64,000 nt of DNA from Brachybacterium halotolerans. GTDB taxonomy: Bacteria; Actinomycetota; Actinomycetes; Actinomycetales; Dermabacteraceae. Both the position numbers and the translations under genes were made by a program. Shown piece by piece: positions 28,826-37,444 of the stretch. Position 1 is the first letter of the stretch. The number at the start of each line of letters is the position of its first letter. The DNA lies in assembly GCF_016623465.1 (NCBI RefSeq), contig NZ_JAEDAJ010000007.1:62001-126000 (forward strand), given 5' to 3'. The notes under the pieces were generated by a model. That model had not been told where the DNA came from and did not search any database. It saw nothing but the letters and a program-made list of their open reading frames with translations.

Positions 28826-30204
28826 GCGTCCTCCCCGGCGAGCACCAGGCGGTACGCCTCGAGCAGCCCGGCGGCCTCGGCCTCCCAGGTGAGGCCCGGG
28901 GCGGCCTCGCGCGCCCGCCGGCGGTAGACCTCCGGGGCGGCGAGGATCCGCTGCAGGGCGGCGGCGAGCTCGACCGGGTCGGAGCCCTCGAAGACCTCCC
29001 CGACCCCCAGCTCCTCGACCACGGCGCGCATGTCCGGGAGATCCGCGGCGGCGATCGGCAGGCCCGCGCGGATCGACTCGAAGAGCTTGTTGGGCAGGGC
29101 GAAGCGGTAGGACAGGCACACGGGCTGCACGTGCACCACCGCGACGTCCCCGTCGGCCAGAGCCGCGGAGACCTCCGCAGGGGCGACCGCGCCCACGAGG
29201 TGCACCCGGTCCGCGACGCCGGCGGCGCGCGCGGCCGCGAGGACCGAGCGCTCGTAATCGGCCTCGCCGTATCCCAGCAGCACGAAGTGCACGCGCGCGG
29301 GCAGGTGGGGGAGCGCGGCGATGGTCTCCTCGATGCCGCGGGCGGTGGTGAGACGGCCGCCGTAGGCGATCACGAGATCGTCCTCGGCGAGGCCGGCCCG
29401 CTCGCGCAGCACACCGGCCGCGCGCTCGGGCAGCGGCCCGGCGGCGGGCACGTTGCGCACCAGCAGCGGACGGGAGCGCAGGTCGTAGGTGCGCTGCAGC
29501 CAGTCGGCGATCGAGGGGGAGACGGTGATCACCGCGTCCGCCCGCGGCACGGCGATGTGCTCGATGAGCGCCTCGAGCAGCGGCGCGAGCAGGCGGCGCT
29601 CGCCCACGTTGCGATGGCGCCAGAGCTCGTGGGAGTCGAAGACGATCCGCACACGGCGCCCCTCGCGGCGGGCGAGCAGCTGCACGGCGAAGGCCGGGAC
29701 CAGGGTGTTCGTGTCGTTCGCGTGGATCACGTCGGGCGCGAAGCCCCGGGCGGCGCGGGCCGAGCGCCACCAGAAGGTGCCCAGCTCGATCGTGCGGTAG
29801 GCGCGCCTGCCGAGGTCCCCGGCGACGGCGGTCCCGGCGCGGCGCGCACGGGCGGACACGCGGGCGGCGAGGCACCGGGGTCGAGCGGGAGCCGACGAGG
29901 AGGAGGCATCGGCCGACGCGGGCGCCGGCTCCGCCGCGCCCGCGTCCCTGCCGCGCCGCGTCAGCCGCGTGAGCTGCGGGGCGATCCGCTCCAGGGCGAA
30001 CTCGGGGACGCGCTCGAGGGCGATCCCGCCCGCCAGCTGCGTGATGCCCGCGGCGTGCCCCTTCAACCGGCGCTCGACGGCGATGATGCGCACGTCCATG
30101 CCCGCCGCGCGCAGCGACGCCGACTCCTTGAGGACTCGCGAGTCGTTCGCGGCATCGTTGTGCACGAGGACCGCGACGGGCGGCGCGGGGGCAGGCTCGG
30201 GCAT
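28822..30204 (-). CDS. Glycosyltransferase family 4
   Basis: 460 residues, GT-B fold with a Pro/Ala/Ser-rich insert near residues 85-115. Conserved parts: VAVLVHNDAANDSRVLKESASL at the N terminus, DVIHANDTNTLVPAFAVQLL, FDSHELWRHRN, VITVSPSIADWL, then IAYGGRLTTARGIEETI and RFALPNKLFESIRAGLPI on the donor side. ATG at 30204 is preceded by AGGAG and by a TACAGT -10 at 30244-30239. First gene of a three-glycosyltransferase operon, divergent from wbpI. Donor unknown. Confidence 0.82.
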   Translation of the reverse strand: MPEPAPAPPVAVLVHNDAANDSRVLKESASLRAAGMDVRIIAVERRLKGHAAGITQLAGGIALERVPEFALERIAPQLTRLTRRGRDAGAAEPAPASADASSSSAPARPRCLAARVSARARRAGTAVAGDLGRRAYRTIELGTFWWRSARAARGFAPDVIHANDTNTLVPAFAVQLLARREGRRVRIVFDSHELWRHRNVGERRLLAPLLEALIEHIAVPRADAVITVSPSIADWLQRTYDLRSRPLLVRNVPAAGPLPERAAGVLRERAGLAEDDLVIAYGGRLTTARGIEETIAALPHLPARVHFVLLGYGEADYERSVLAAARAAGVADRVHLVGAVAPAEVSAALADGDVAVVHVQPVCLSYRFALPNKLFESIRAGLPIAAADLPDMRAVVEELGVGEVFEGSDPVELAAALQRILAAPEVYRRRAREAAPGLTWEAEAAGLLEAYRLVLAGEDA

Positions 30205-30221
30205 GGCGCTCCTGGGACGAA

Positions 30222-30244
30222 TATCGTGGGTCGGGCACACTGTA
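30222..30244. promoter_or_regulatory. Divergent promoters, glycosyltransferase operon / wbpI
   Basis: Minus strand: TACAGT (30244-30239), giving a leader of about 28 bases with AGGAG before the ATG at 30204. Plus strand: TATCGT (30222-30227), giving a leader of about 50 bases with AGGAGAA before the wbpI ATG at 30285. The start points face each other, so the transcripts may overlap at the 5' ends. Confidence 0.4.
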
Positions 30245-30284
30245 CCTGCGCGATCGTCCCCGAGCCCCCAGGAGAACCAGCCCG

Positions 30285-31352
30285 ATGAAGATCCTGTCCG
30301 TCGTGGGTGCACGCCCGCAGTTCGTGAAGCTCGCGGCGGTCGCCGATGCCGCCGCGCAGCGGGACGACGTCCAGCACGTCATCGTCCACACCGGGCAGCA
30401 CTACGACGCCGCCATGAGCGACGTCTTCTTCGCCGATCTGCGCATCCCCGCGCCCGACGTGAACCTGGGCGCGGGCTCGGGCAGCCACGGCCGCCAGACC
30501 GGCGCGATGCTCTCCGCGATGGACGAGGTGCTCGAGGAGCAGCAGCCGGACTGGGTGCTCGTCTACGGCGACACCAACTCGACGCTCGCGGGCACCCTCG
30601 CCGCGGTGAAGATGCACGTGCGGGTCGCGCACCTCGAGGCCGGCCTGCGCTCCTTCAACCGCCGCATGCCCGAGGAGCACAACCGCGTGCTCACCGACCA
30701 TGCGGCCGATCTGCTGCTGGCTCCCACCGAGGTCGCCCGCGAGCACCTCGAGGGCGAGGGCCTGGGCTCCCGCACCCTCGTGGTCGGGGACGTGATGACC
30801 GACGTCTGCCTGCGGGTGACCGCCTCCGTCGCCGACCAGCCGCTGCACCTTCCCACGGGCATCGACCCCGCGGGCGACTTCGCGGTCGCCACCATCCACC
30901 GGGCCGACAACACCGACGACCCCGAACGCCTCGCGGCCGTCCTCGGCGCCCTCCGGGCCTCGCCCCTCCCCATCGCCCTGCTCGCCCACCCCCGCCTGGT
31001 CGCGAAGGCCCGCGAGGCCGGCCTCGCGCTCGGGGGCGGCAGCGTGCACGTGGGCGATCCGCTCGCGTACGCCGACCTCGTGGCCGCCGTGTCCCGAGCC
31101 CGCGCCGTGGTCACCGACTCCGGTGGCCTCCAGAAGGAGGCGTACCTGCTGGGCACCCCGTGCGCCACCGTGCGCACCGAGACCGAATGGGTCGAGACCC
31201 TCGAGGACGGCTGGAACCAGTTGGTCCCCGACCCGGCGGGCCTCGCACGGGCCCTCGAGCGACCCCGGCCCACGGCCGAGCGCCCCGACCACTACGGCGA
31301 CGGGCACGCCGCCGAGCGCGTCGTCGACGCCCTGCGCGAGCGCACCCGATGA
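30285..31352 (+). CDS. wbpI: Non-hydrolysing UDP-sugar 2-epimerase, WbpI-like
   Basis: 355 residues, GT-B-like epimerase fold. Residues KILSVVGARPQFVK, the HTGQHYDAAMSDVFF block, LVYGDTNSTLAG, LRSFNRRMPEEHNRV and VTDSGGLQKEAYLLG are all present. The RPQFVK and SFNRRMPEE wording is closer, from memory, to WbpI (UDP-2,3-diacetamido-glucuronate to mannuronate) than to WecB (UDP-GlcNAc to UDP-ManNAc), which usually reads RPEAIK. Since the three 3-amino-sugar enzymes are 13 kb away on the same strand, I favour WbpI. WecB activity remains possible. AGGAGAA precedes the ATG. Coupled to the next gene by ATGA. Confidence 0.83.
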   Translation: MKILSVVGARPQFVKLAAVADAAAQRDDVQHVIVHTGQHYDAAMSDVFFADLRIPAPDVNLGAGSGSHGRQTGAMLSAMDEVLEEQQPDWVLVYGDTNSTLAGTLAAVKMHVRVAHLEAGLRSFNRRMPEEHNRVLTDHAADLLLAPTEVAREHLEGEGLGSRTLVVGDVMTDVCLRVTASVADQPLHLPTGIDPAGDFAVATIHRADNTDDPERLAAVLGALRASPLPIALLAHPRLVAKAREAGLALGGGSVHVGDPLAYADLVAAVSRARAVVTDSGGLQKEAYLLGTPCATVRTETEWVETLEDGWNQLVPDPAGLARALERPRPTAERPDHYGDGHAAERVVDALRERTR

Positions 31353-32515
31353 GCCGGCCGCCCCGTATCGTCCTCGCGACCCGCGTCTTCACCCCCGAGG
31401 CCGTCGCCGCGGCCTTCCGCGAGGAGGCGCTCGTGCGCGCCCTCGAGGAGTCGGGGGCCGAGGTCACGGTCCTCACCACACGGCCCCCGCGCGGCGTCAC
31501 CGGGAGGGACCGGGTGCGCCATGTCTCGCGCTTCCCCGTCAAGCGCGACCACCAGCAGCAGGTGCGCGGCTATCTCTGCTACATGAGCTTCGACGTGCCG
31601 CTCGCCCTGCGCCTTCTGCTGCGGCGGCGGCCGGACGTGATCATCGCCGAGCCGCCGCCCACGACGGGCCTGGTCGCGACGGTGCTCGGCGTGCTGCGCC
31701 GGGTCCCGACGGTCTTCTACGCGGCCGACGTCTGGTCGGATGCGACCGAGAGCGTGGAGGGCGTCCCCGCTCCGATCCGCGCGGCGGTGCGGCTCATGGA
31801 GACCACCAGCTGGAAGCGGGCCGCGAAGGTCCTCACGATCTCCCCGGGGGTCGACGACCGGGTCGCCGCGCTCATCGGCCCTCGCCCCTCGCTCACGATG
31901 GTCGGCAACGGCATCGACACGGACACCTTCACGCCCGAGGGGCCGCAGCCCGTCGAGGAGACCTCGCAGGGCCCGTACTTCGTCTACGGCGGAACGGTCT
32001 CCGAGTGGCAGGGGGCCGACGTCTTCGTCGAGGCCTTCGCGCGCGTGCGCGCCGAGCGGCCCGACGCCCGCCTGCTGTTCTTCAGCGAGGGCAGCGGCAA
32101 GGAGGCCCTCGCGCGGAAGGTGGCCGAGGAGGGCATCGAGGGCGTCGAGTTCCGGGGCCGTCTCGCCCCCGCGGACATGTCGCGCGTGCTGCGCGGAGCG
32201 GTCGCCGGGCTGAGCTCGATCACCCCGGGCCTGGGCTACGAGTTCGCTCTGCCCACGAAGATCTACGCGGCCACCGCCTCGGGAACGCCCGTGATCCACG
32301 CGGGGGAGGGCGCGGCCTTCGAGCGGGTGCGCGATGCGGATTTGGGCTGGGCGAGCGCCTACGACCCCGCCGCCGTCGCCGCCTCGATGCTCGCCGCGCT
32401 CGCGGGCGAGGAGCGGCCGACGTCGGAGCACCTGCGCAGCTGGACCCTGGAGAACGCCTCCCTGCAGGGCGCCGCCGAGCGCGCCGCCGAGGCGGTCCTC
32501 GAGGCGGCGCGCTAG
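31349..32515 (+). CDS. Glycosyltransferase, GT4/WbuB-like
   Basis: 388 residues. Opening IVLATRVFTPEAVAAAFREEALVRAL and the VIIAEPPPTTGLVATVLGVLRRVP and DVWSDATESV segments match the WcaI/WbuB group of GT4 enzymes, which often transfer amino sugars in polysaccharide synthesis. Donor side: PYFVYGGTVSEWQGADVFVEAF and YEFALPTKIYAATASGTPV. It is translationally coupled to the epimerase gene (ATG at 31349 inside its stop). That makes it the best candidate in the locus for the transferase that uses the epimerase product. That link is inference from position. Confidence 0.8.
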   Translation: MSRPPRIVLATRVFTPEAVAAAFREEALVRALEESGAEVTVLTTRPPRGVTGRDRVRHVSRFPVKRDHQQQVRGYLCYMSFDVPLALRLLLRRRPDVIIAEPPPTTGLVATVLGVLRRVPTVFYAADVWSDATESVEGVPAPIRAAVRLMETTSWKRAAKVLTISPGVDDRVAALIGPRPSLTMVGNGIDTDTFTPEGPQPVEETSQGPYFVYGGTVSEWQGADVFVEAFARVRAERPDARLLFFSEGSGKEALARKVAEEGIEGVEFRGRLAPADMSRVLRGAVAGLSSITPGLGYEFALPTKIYAATASGTPVIHAGEGAAFERVRDADLGWASAYDPAAVAASMLAALAGEERPTSEHLRSWTLENASLQGAAERAAEAVLEAAR

Positions 32516-32519
32516 ATCC

Positions 32520-32557
32520 AGCCGCTCAGGACCCGCCGCTCAGGACCCGCCGCTCAG
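32520..32557. repeat. 14-bp tandem repeat at a convergent gene end
   Basis: The unit GCCGCTCAGGACCC occurs twice and then begins a third time (GCCGCTCAG). It fills nearly the whole gap between the plus-strand glycosyltransferase stop and the acyltransferase stop. Each unit carries TCA, which read on the minus strand is TGA in the acyltransferase frame for the first copy. Copy number may vary without harm to either protein. Confidence 0.7.
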
Positions 32558-33687
32558 AAGACCAGGCGCACCCCGGGGATCCTCTGCGCGAGCAGGGAGA
32601 TCGTGAAGGACACCGGCACCACGACCAGGTACGCGACCGCCATCTGCCCCAGCTCGTTCCCATCGCCCATCCACGGAAGCTGACGCAGCAGCACGAGGAC
32701 CGCGAAGTGCGCGAGGAACACCCCGAAGGTCGCGTCGCCGAGCGTGCGCAGCACGTGCTGGGCGCGCGGTCCGACCCGCCACCGCAGCGCGAGCGCGGTC
32801 CCGCCCGCGAACAGGGCGATCGAATACACCATGACCAGCGGCGAGGTGTAGCCGGAGCCGAGCACCGCGATCCACGCGTCGGCCGCGGAGTCCGATCCGG
32901 CACCCGCCCCGCCCCGGCCCGCCTCGTAGACGGCCGTGAGCGCGATGACGCACACGGGGGTGAGTGCGAGCAGCCATGCCCCCGTGCGCCGGCCGGGAGG
33001 GGCCACGACGGCCGCCCGTCCGATCACGAAGAAGCCCGCGAAGGCGAGTCCGAAGGTGAGGGCGCCCGCTTCGAGCGGCCGGTGCGGCGAGAGCCCGTCG
33101 AGGGCCCTGCCCGCCGTCGGCCCGGCCGTGAGGAAGGGCAGGGCGAAGGCGAGCGCGGTCCAGCCGCAGGCGAGGATGCCCATCCACCAGGCCCGTCGGC
33201 CCTCGCGCGCCGCGCGCTCGTGCAGGAACGCCGCGATCACGGGCGCGATCGCGTAGAGGCCGAGGACCGCCCAGAGGAAGTACAGATGGACGGCGGTCCT
33301 GCCGGTGATGATCTCGTCGAGCGCGATGCCGGGCGAGATGTCGGCCCCCGCGAGCGGGTCGACGAGCAGCATGTAGACGGCCGACCACACCACGAGCGCG
33401 GGCACCACGCGCACCGCGCGCCGCCGCCAGAAGGTTCCCGGACCGCGCCGGTGGGCGGCGGGATGCAGGTTCAGGGCGCCGGTCATCATGAGGAAGACGG
33501 GGACGGCGGCGGAGGCGGCCATGTCGAGCGCGGTCACGCCGATCCCGACGGTCCCGGCCTCGACGCCGCCTCCCACCACGTGCACCAGCACGACGCCGAG
33601 GATCGCGGTGATCCTCAGGACGTCGAGGAGGGGCAGGTACTCGCGCGCCGGGGCGGCCGGCGCCGGCGAGGGGACGGAGGAGGTCAT
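32554..33687 (-). CDS. Acyltransferase 3 family membrane protein
   Basis: 377 residues with about ten membrane helices. It starts YLPLLDVLRITAILGVVLVHVVGG, where the Arg in DVLRI and the His in VLVH are the catalytic residues of acyltransferase 3 (OafA/WecH) proteins. Also visible are the RRRAVRVVPALVVWS segment and FGVFLAHFAVLVLL near the end. These enzymes put acetyl, succinyl or other acyl groups on exported sugars. Here the target would be the cell-wall polymer of the locus. ATG at 33687 has GGAGGAGG upstream and is 20 bases from the stop of the polytopic gene before it. Confidence 0.85.
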   Translation of the reverse strand: MTSSVPSPAPAAPAREYLPLLDVLRITAILGVVLVHVVGGGVEAGTVGIGVTALDMAASAAVPVFLMMTGALNLHPAAHRRGPGTFWRRRAVRVVPALVVWSAVYMLLVDPLAGADISPGIALDEIITGRTAVHLYFLWAVLGLYAIAPVIAAFLHERAAREGRRAWWMGILACGWTALAFALPFLTAGPTAGRALDGLSPHRPLEAGALTFGLAFAGFFVIGRAAVVAPPGRRTGAWLLALTPVCVIALTAVYEAGRGGAGAGSDSAADAWIAVLGSGYTSPLVMVYSIALFAGGTALALRWRVGPRAQHVLRTLGDATFGVFLAHFAVLVLLRQLPWMGDGNELGQMAVAYLVVVPVSFTISLLAQRIPGVRLVF

Positions 33688-33707
33688 ACCGGTCGAGCGC
33701 GGTCCTC

Positions 33708-35705
33708 TCAGGTGCCGGAGTCGCAGTCGACGCGGATCAACTGGGAGTGGTCGGTCGTGAACACGGTGGTGCCGAGGTCCTGGGAGGCGCGGTTGACCAG
33801 GTCGAACGTGGAGGACCACGAGTAGGTCGTGTACTCCTTGTAGATGTAGCCGACGTTCGCGTCGTCGAGCATCCGGCACTGCTCGGCGAGCGGAACGGGG
33901 CCGTTCGATCCGGAGATGGCGTAGAGCAGTGCCCTGTCCTGCGAGGTCAGGGCCATGCCGGCGACGGGGTAGTACACCTGCTGGCCGTGGATCGCGTACA
34001 TGTGCGAGGCGCCGGAGAACGGGCTCGCGAGCACCTTCTTGCTCGTGTCCATCTCCGGGGCGGCCCTCGCCCAGGCCTCGACCTCGTCCTGCTGGAGGAA
34101 GCGGCCGCGTCCCTCGGAGGTCCAGGCCAGATTCAGCTGGGCGTTGTCGATCCGGGTGGGCACGGAGCTCGCGGCCGCGACCACTGCCAGGAGAGTCAGC
34201 ACGGCGGCGCCCCAGCGCGGGATCTTCTCGCCGTGCGGCGCGATCACCCGGGACCAGGCGCGCAGGCCGGGGATCACGAGCACGCTGGTGAGCATCGTGA
34301 CCGGCATCGAGAGGCGGTCCTGGCCGCGGTAGTAGAGGGTCGAGAGATTCAGCGGGGAGTCGATCGCGGAGTCGAAGTAGAGCACGCCCATCACGATCCA
34401 GGCGATCACGAGCCAGCGCTGCGGGCTGCGCCAGGAGACCACGAGCCCCGGCCACCAGAGCAGGGCGAGGATGACTCCCAGCGCCATCGGCCAGACCGTG
34501 AGCAGGCCGAGCAGCAGCTCGCCCAGCCCTGTCCACCACGAGACCTTCAGCCCTCCGCCGAAGTCGGTGACGACCGCGGCGAGGGGAGTCCAGGAGAGCA
34601 GGCCGACGGGAACGAGCGCCGCGATCGGCACGGCGAGCAGCCAGGGACGGCGCCGGGCGTGGGGGAGGGCGGTCACTGCGCTGAGCGCGGCGATCAGCAG
34701 CAGGGCCGTGACGGCGACGTTCGGGTGCATGAGCGCGAGGCCCAGACCCGCACCGCCGAGCGCGAGCACGGAGGCCAGATGCCGCAGCACCGGCCGACCG
34801 GGGATCCCGTGCCCGGGAGCGGGACCGTCGCCCGGCCCCTCACCGGTGGCCTCCTTCAGCAGGGCGCCCCAGAGGGCGACGATCGCCGCCGTCATGCCGG
34901 GCAGCATCGCGAAGCCCACCATGTTCGGGATCGCCGAGAGATGGATCCACTCGTCCCACGGCGCCGCGGGGGCGAGCAGGCCGACGACGCTCGCCGCGAA
35001 TGGTCCCCAGCTCACCTCGGGCCACAGGGCCCGGGCGAGCAGGGCCAGCCCGCTCACCCACGGCACCACGGCGAGCACCAGGCACGCGGCGTTCAGCAGC
35101 ACCGGGATCGGCACCAGCGGGACCAGGGAGGCGAGCGCGTGGAATCCGCCGGGGTAGGGGTTCGGCGCTCCGGTCGTGCTCGCGACCGTGCCGATCACCA
35201 GGGACGACGCATCGCCCGTCTCGCGGATCCGCTCGAGGGCGGAGAGGTGGTAGAGGGTGTCCCAGCGCTCGAGGACCCGGTCGGCCCCTCCCGCCGCATA
35301 GGCGATCGGGACGATCGCGACGAGCGCCGCACCGAGGATCCACCAGGGGCCTCCCGGGACACGACGACGCAGAGCGGGCCCGTCGGAGGCGTCGGCCCCG
35401 TCGGAGCCCTCGACGACAGGGCGCCCGTCGAGCACGGTCGCCGGCAGGCGCAGGCCCAGGCGTCGGGCGAGCAGCCCGATCGCGATCATGAGCGCGGAGA
35501 GCACCCCGAAGGTCGCGAGCGACCAGGGCACGCCGGCCTTCCCAGCGATCACCGCCCCCACGCCCGCGATCGCGGAGCCCAGGGCGGGGGCGAGCGCGAG
35601 GGCGAGCAGACGCCCGCCGCCGAGGACGCGCACGGCGAGGAACCCGGGGACGACGGCTGCGGCGAGGACCACGATCCCCGCGACCACCAGCAGCAGGTCG
35701 GTCAT
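33708..35705 (-). CDS. Polytopic membrane protein, GT-C/DUF6541-like (paralogue of the 21.5 kb gene)
   Basis: 665 residues with about 13 hydrophobic segments and an outer C-terminal domain of about 150 residues. It shares with the protein at 21.5-23.5 kb the loop motif (W/Y)DxxxH (here ERWDTLYHL) and YP(G/A)G (PYPGGFHALA), and the general outline, although overall identity looks low. Both may be GT-C transferases using polyprenyl-phosphate sugar outside the membrane. The sugar donor could come from the GT2 plus DUF2304 pair encoded at 35.7-38.3 kb. It overlaps the DUF2304 gene by ATGA, which supports this. Confidence 0.7.
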   Translation of the reverse strand: MTDLLLVVAGIVVLAAAVVPGFLAVRVLGGGRLLALALAPALGSAIAGVGAVIAGKAGVPWSLATFGVLSALMIAIGLLARRLGLRLPATVLDGRPVVEGSDGADASDGPALRRRVPGGPWWILGAALVAIVPIAYAAGGADRVLERWDTLYHLSALERIRETGDASSLVIGTVASTTGAPNPYPGGFHALASLVPLVPIPVLLNAACLVLAVVPWVSGLALLARALWPEVSWGPFAASVVGLLAPAAPWDEWIHLSAIPNMVGFAMLPGMTAAIVALWGALLKEATGEGPGDGPAPGHGIPGRPVLRHLASVLALGGAGLGLALMHPNVAVTALLLIAALSAVTALPHARRRPWLLAVPIAALVPVGLLSWTPLAAVVTDFGGGLKVSWWTGLGELLLGLLTVWPMALGVILALLWWPGLVVSWRSPQRWLVIAWIVMGVLYFDSAIDSPLNLSTLYYRGQDRLSMPVTMLTSVLVIPGLRAWSRVIAPHGEKIPRWGAAVLTLLAVVAAASSVPTRIDNAQLNLAWTSEGRGRFLQQDEVEAWARAAPEMDTSKKVLASPFSGASHMYAIHGQQVYYPVAGMALTSQDRALLYAISGSNGPVPLAEQCRMLDDANVGYIYKEYTTYSWSSTFDLVNRASQDLGTTVFTTDHSQLIRVDCDSGT

Positions 35706-36085
35706 GCGCCGCCCTGCGTGCGCTCGCGGTAGGCGGCGGGCTGCTCGGCCTCGTCCAGGGCGATCCGGCGGGCGAGGTAGGTGATGCGCTTCTCCTCGTT
35801 CTTCGCGCGGACCTCCTGCAGGGCGATGACGCCCAGCAGGACGATCACGGTCGCGTACAGCAGCAGGTCGGCGCCGCGGCCCACGCCCACCAGGTGGGCG
35901 ACGCGCGTGAGCAGGCGGGGGGAGACGACGGCGGCGACAGCGAACAGCGCGAAGCCGAGGATCAGCAGTCGCCGCACGGCCAGCTGCCGGGCCCCGCGCG
36001 TGCGGAACAGCCAGAACGTGATCCCCAGGATCCCGAGGATCAGCAGGATCTGGATGACGAGCGTCGACCCCATCGCGCCCACCAC
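35702..36085 (-). CDS. DUF2304 family membrane protein
   Basis: 127 residues with three hydrophobic helices (IQILLILGILGITFWLF, LLILGFALFAVAAVV, LLLYATVIVLLGVIAL) and a charged C terminus (AKNEEKRITYLARRIAL). DUF2304 proteins commonly sit beside GT2 polyprenyl-phosphate-sugar synthases and may anchor or regulate them. The start is uncertain: GTG at 36085 gives MVGAMGST, and an ATG at 36073 is the alternative. It lies one base after the wbpA stop and overlaps the GT-C-like gene by 4 bases. Confidence 0.78.
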   Translation of the reverse strand: MVGAMGSTLVIQILLILGILGITFWLFRTRGARQLAVRRLLILGFALFAVAAVVSPRLLTRVAHLVGVGRGADLLLYATVIVLLGVIALQEVRAKNEEKRITYLARRIALDEAEQPAAYRERTQGGA

Positions 36086-36086
36086 G

Positions 36087-37415
36087 TCAGCCCCTGTCGG
36101 AGGGCTCGTCGTGGGTCGAGGCCGACCCGTCGCCGAGGACGAGGCGGGGCACGCCCTGCCAGTTCTCGGCGGTGGTGATGTCGCGGCCGTCGACGACGAG
36201 GCGGACGCCCGGGACGTCGCCCGCGCCGAGCTCCCGGTACTCCGGGTGGTTGGTCTGGACGATCACCAGGTCGGCGTCCTCGCCCCGGTGCCAGGCGGCC
36301 CAGCCGAAGGAGGAGAGCTCCTCGTCGGAGTAGAACGGGTCCTGCACGCTCACCTGCGCGCCGCGGCGCTGGAGCTCCGCGACGACCGGGAAGACGCCCG
36401 AGAACGCCGTCTCCTTGACGCCCGCCCGGTAGGACGCGCCGAGGACCACGGCCCGCAGACCCGCGAGCGATCCGAGCAGCTCCTCCGCGCGCTGCACGAG
36501 GCGCGCCGGCACGGAGGCGTTCAGGGCGCGGGCCGTGCGCACGGTCTCGGCGTGCGGATCGGTCGAGAGGTACAGGCGCGGGTAGACGGGGATGCAGTGC
36601 CCGCCCACGGCGATGCCGGGCTGGTGGATGTGCGAGTACGGCTGGGAGTTGGAGGCCTCGATCACCTTGTAGACGTCGATGCCGTTGTCCTGCGCGAACA
36701 GGGCGAACTCGTTGGCCAGCGCGATGTTCACGTCGCGGTAGGTGGTCTCGGCGAGCTTCGCGAGCTCTGCCGCCTCGGGGGAGCCCAGGTCCCACACGCC
36801 GTTGGGGCGGGCGAGGTCGGGGCGCTCGTCGAAGGTGAGCACCGACTCGTAGAACTCGCGCGCGCGCCGGGTGCCCTCGTCGTCGATCGCGCCGATCAGC
36901 TTCGGGTACTTGCGCAGGTCCGCGAACACGCGCCCGGTGAGCACGCGCTCGGGGGAGAAGACCATGAAGAAGTCCTCGCCCTGGGTGAGGCCGGAGATCT
37001 CCTCGATCATCGGGGCGAAGCGGCCGCGCAGCGTCCCCACCGGCAGGGTGGTCTCGTAGATGACCGTCGTGCCCGCGGTGAGGTGCTGGGCCAGGGAGCA
37101 GGTCGCCTCGTCCATCCAGCCGAAGTCCGGTTCGGAGGTCTCCTCGTCCACGAACAGCGGGACCACCAGCACCACGGTGTCGGCCTGGGGGATCGCCTCG
37201 GCGTAGTCGGTGGTCGCGCGCAGGCGCCCGGAGGGGACGAGCTCGGCGAGCTTCTCGGCGAGATGGGCCTCGCCGGGGAAGGGCTCGCGGGCCTCGTTGA
37301 TCGCCTCGACCTGGCGCGGGTTCACGTCGACGCCCACCACCTGGCTCCCGGCCTCGGCGAACTGGACGGCGAGCGGCAGCCCGATCTTCCCGAGAGCGAC
37401 GACGGCTGTGTTCAC
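36087..37415 (-). CDS. wbpA: UDP-N-acetylhexosamine 6-dehydrogenase (WbpA/WecC type)
   Basis: 442 residues. NAD-binding N terminus AVVALGKIGLPLAVQF (Ala replaces the first Gly of GxGxxG, known in this subgroup). Catalytic Lys220 is in LAKLAETTYRDVNIALANE and catalytic Cys274 in GGHCIPVYP. The enzyme oxidises C6 of UDP-GlcNAc or UDP-ManNAc twice to the uronate. With wbpB, wbpE, wbpD and wbpI in the window, WbpA (UDP-GlcNAc to UDP-GlcNAcA), the first step, is most likely; UDP-ManNAc dehydrogenase is the alternative. GTG at 37415 is preceded by GGGAGGAAG, part of which lies inside a 16-base palindrome. First gene of the operon with DUF2304, the GT-C-like gene and the acyltransferase. Confidence 0.86.
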   Translation of the reverse strand: MNTAVVALGKIGLPLAVQFAEAGSQVVGVDVNPRQVEAINEAREPFPGEAHLAEKLAELVPSGRLRATTDYAEAIPQADTVVLVVPLFVDEETSEPDFGWMDEATCSLAQHLTAGTTVIYETTLPVGTLRGRFAPMIEEISGLTQGEDFFMVFSPERVLTGRVFADLRKYPKLIGAIDDEGTRRAREFYESVLTFDERPDLARPNGVWDLGSPEAAELAKLAETTYRDVNIALANEFALFAQDNGIDVYKVIEASNSQPYSHIHQPGIAVGGHCIPVYPRLYLSTDPHAETVRTARALNASVPARLVQRAEELLGSLAGLRAVVLGASYRAGVKETAFSGVFPVVAELQRRGAQVSVQDPFYSDEELSSFGWAAWHRGEDADLVIVQTNHPEYRELGAGDVPGVRLVVDGRDITTAENWQGVPRLVLGDGSASTHDEPSDRG

Positions 37416-37428
37416 CGGTACCTGCTTC

Positions 37429-37444
37429 CTCCCGCGCGCGGGAG
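37429..37444. repeat. Perfect 16-bp palindrome in the wbpA 5' leader
   Basis: CTCCCGCGCGCGGGAG reads the same on both strands. On the minus strand its right arm contains the GGGAG of the wbpA ribosome site. It could be a protein operator, or in RNA a hairpin that hides the Shine-Dalgarno. Confidence 0.6.

Noticed and set aside
16999-37415. Secondary-metabolite amino-sugar cluster (DegT aminotransferase and oxidoreductase)
   Set aside because: No polyketide, peptide synthetase or resistance genes; partners are UDP-sugar enzymes, glycosyltransferases and an LCP ligase.
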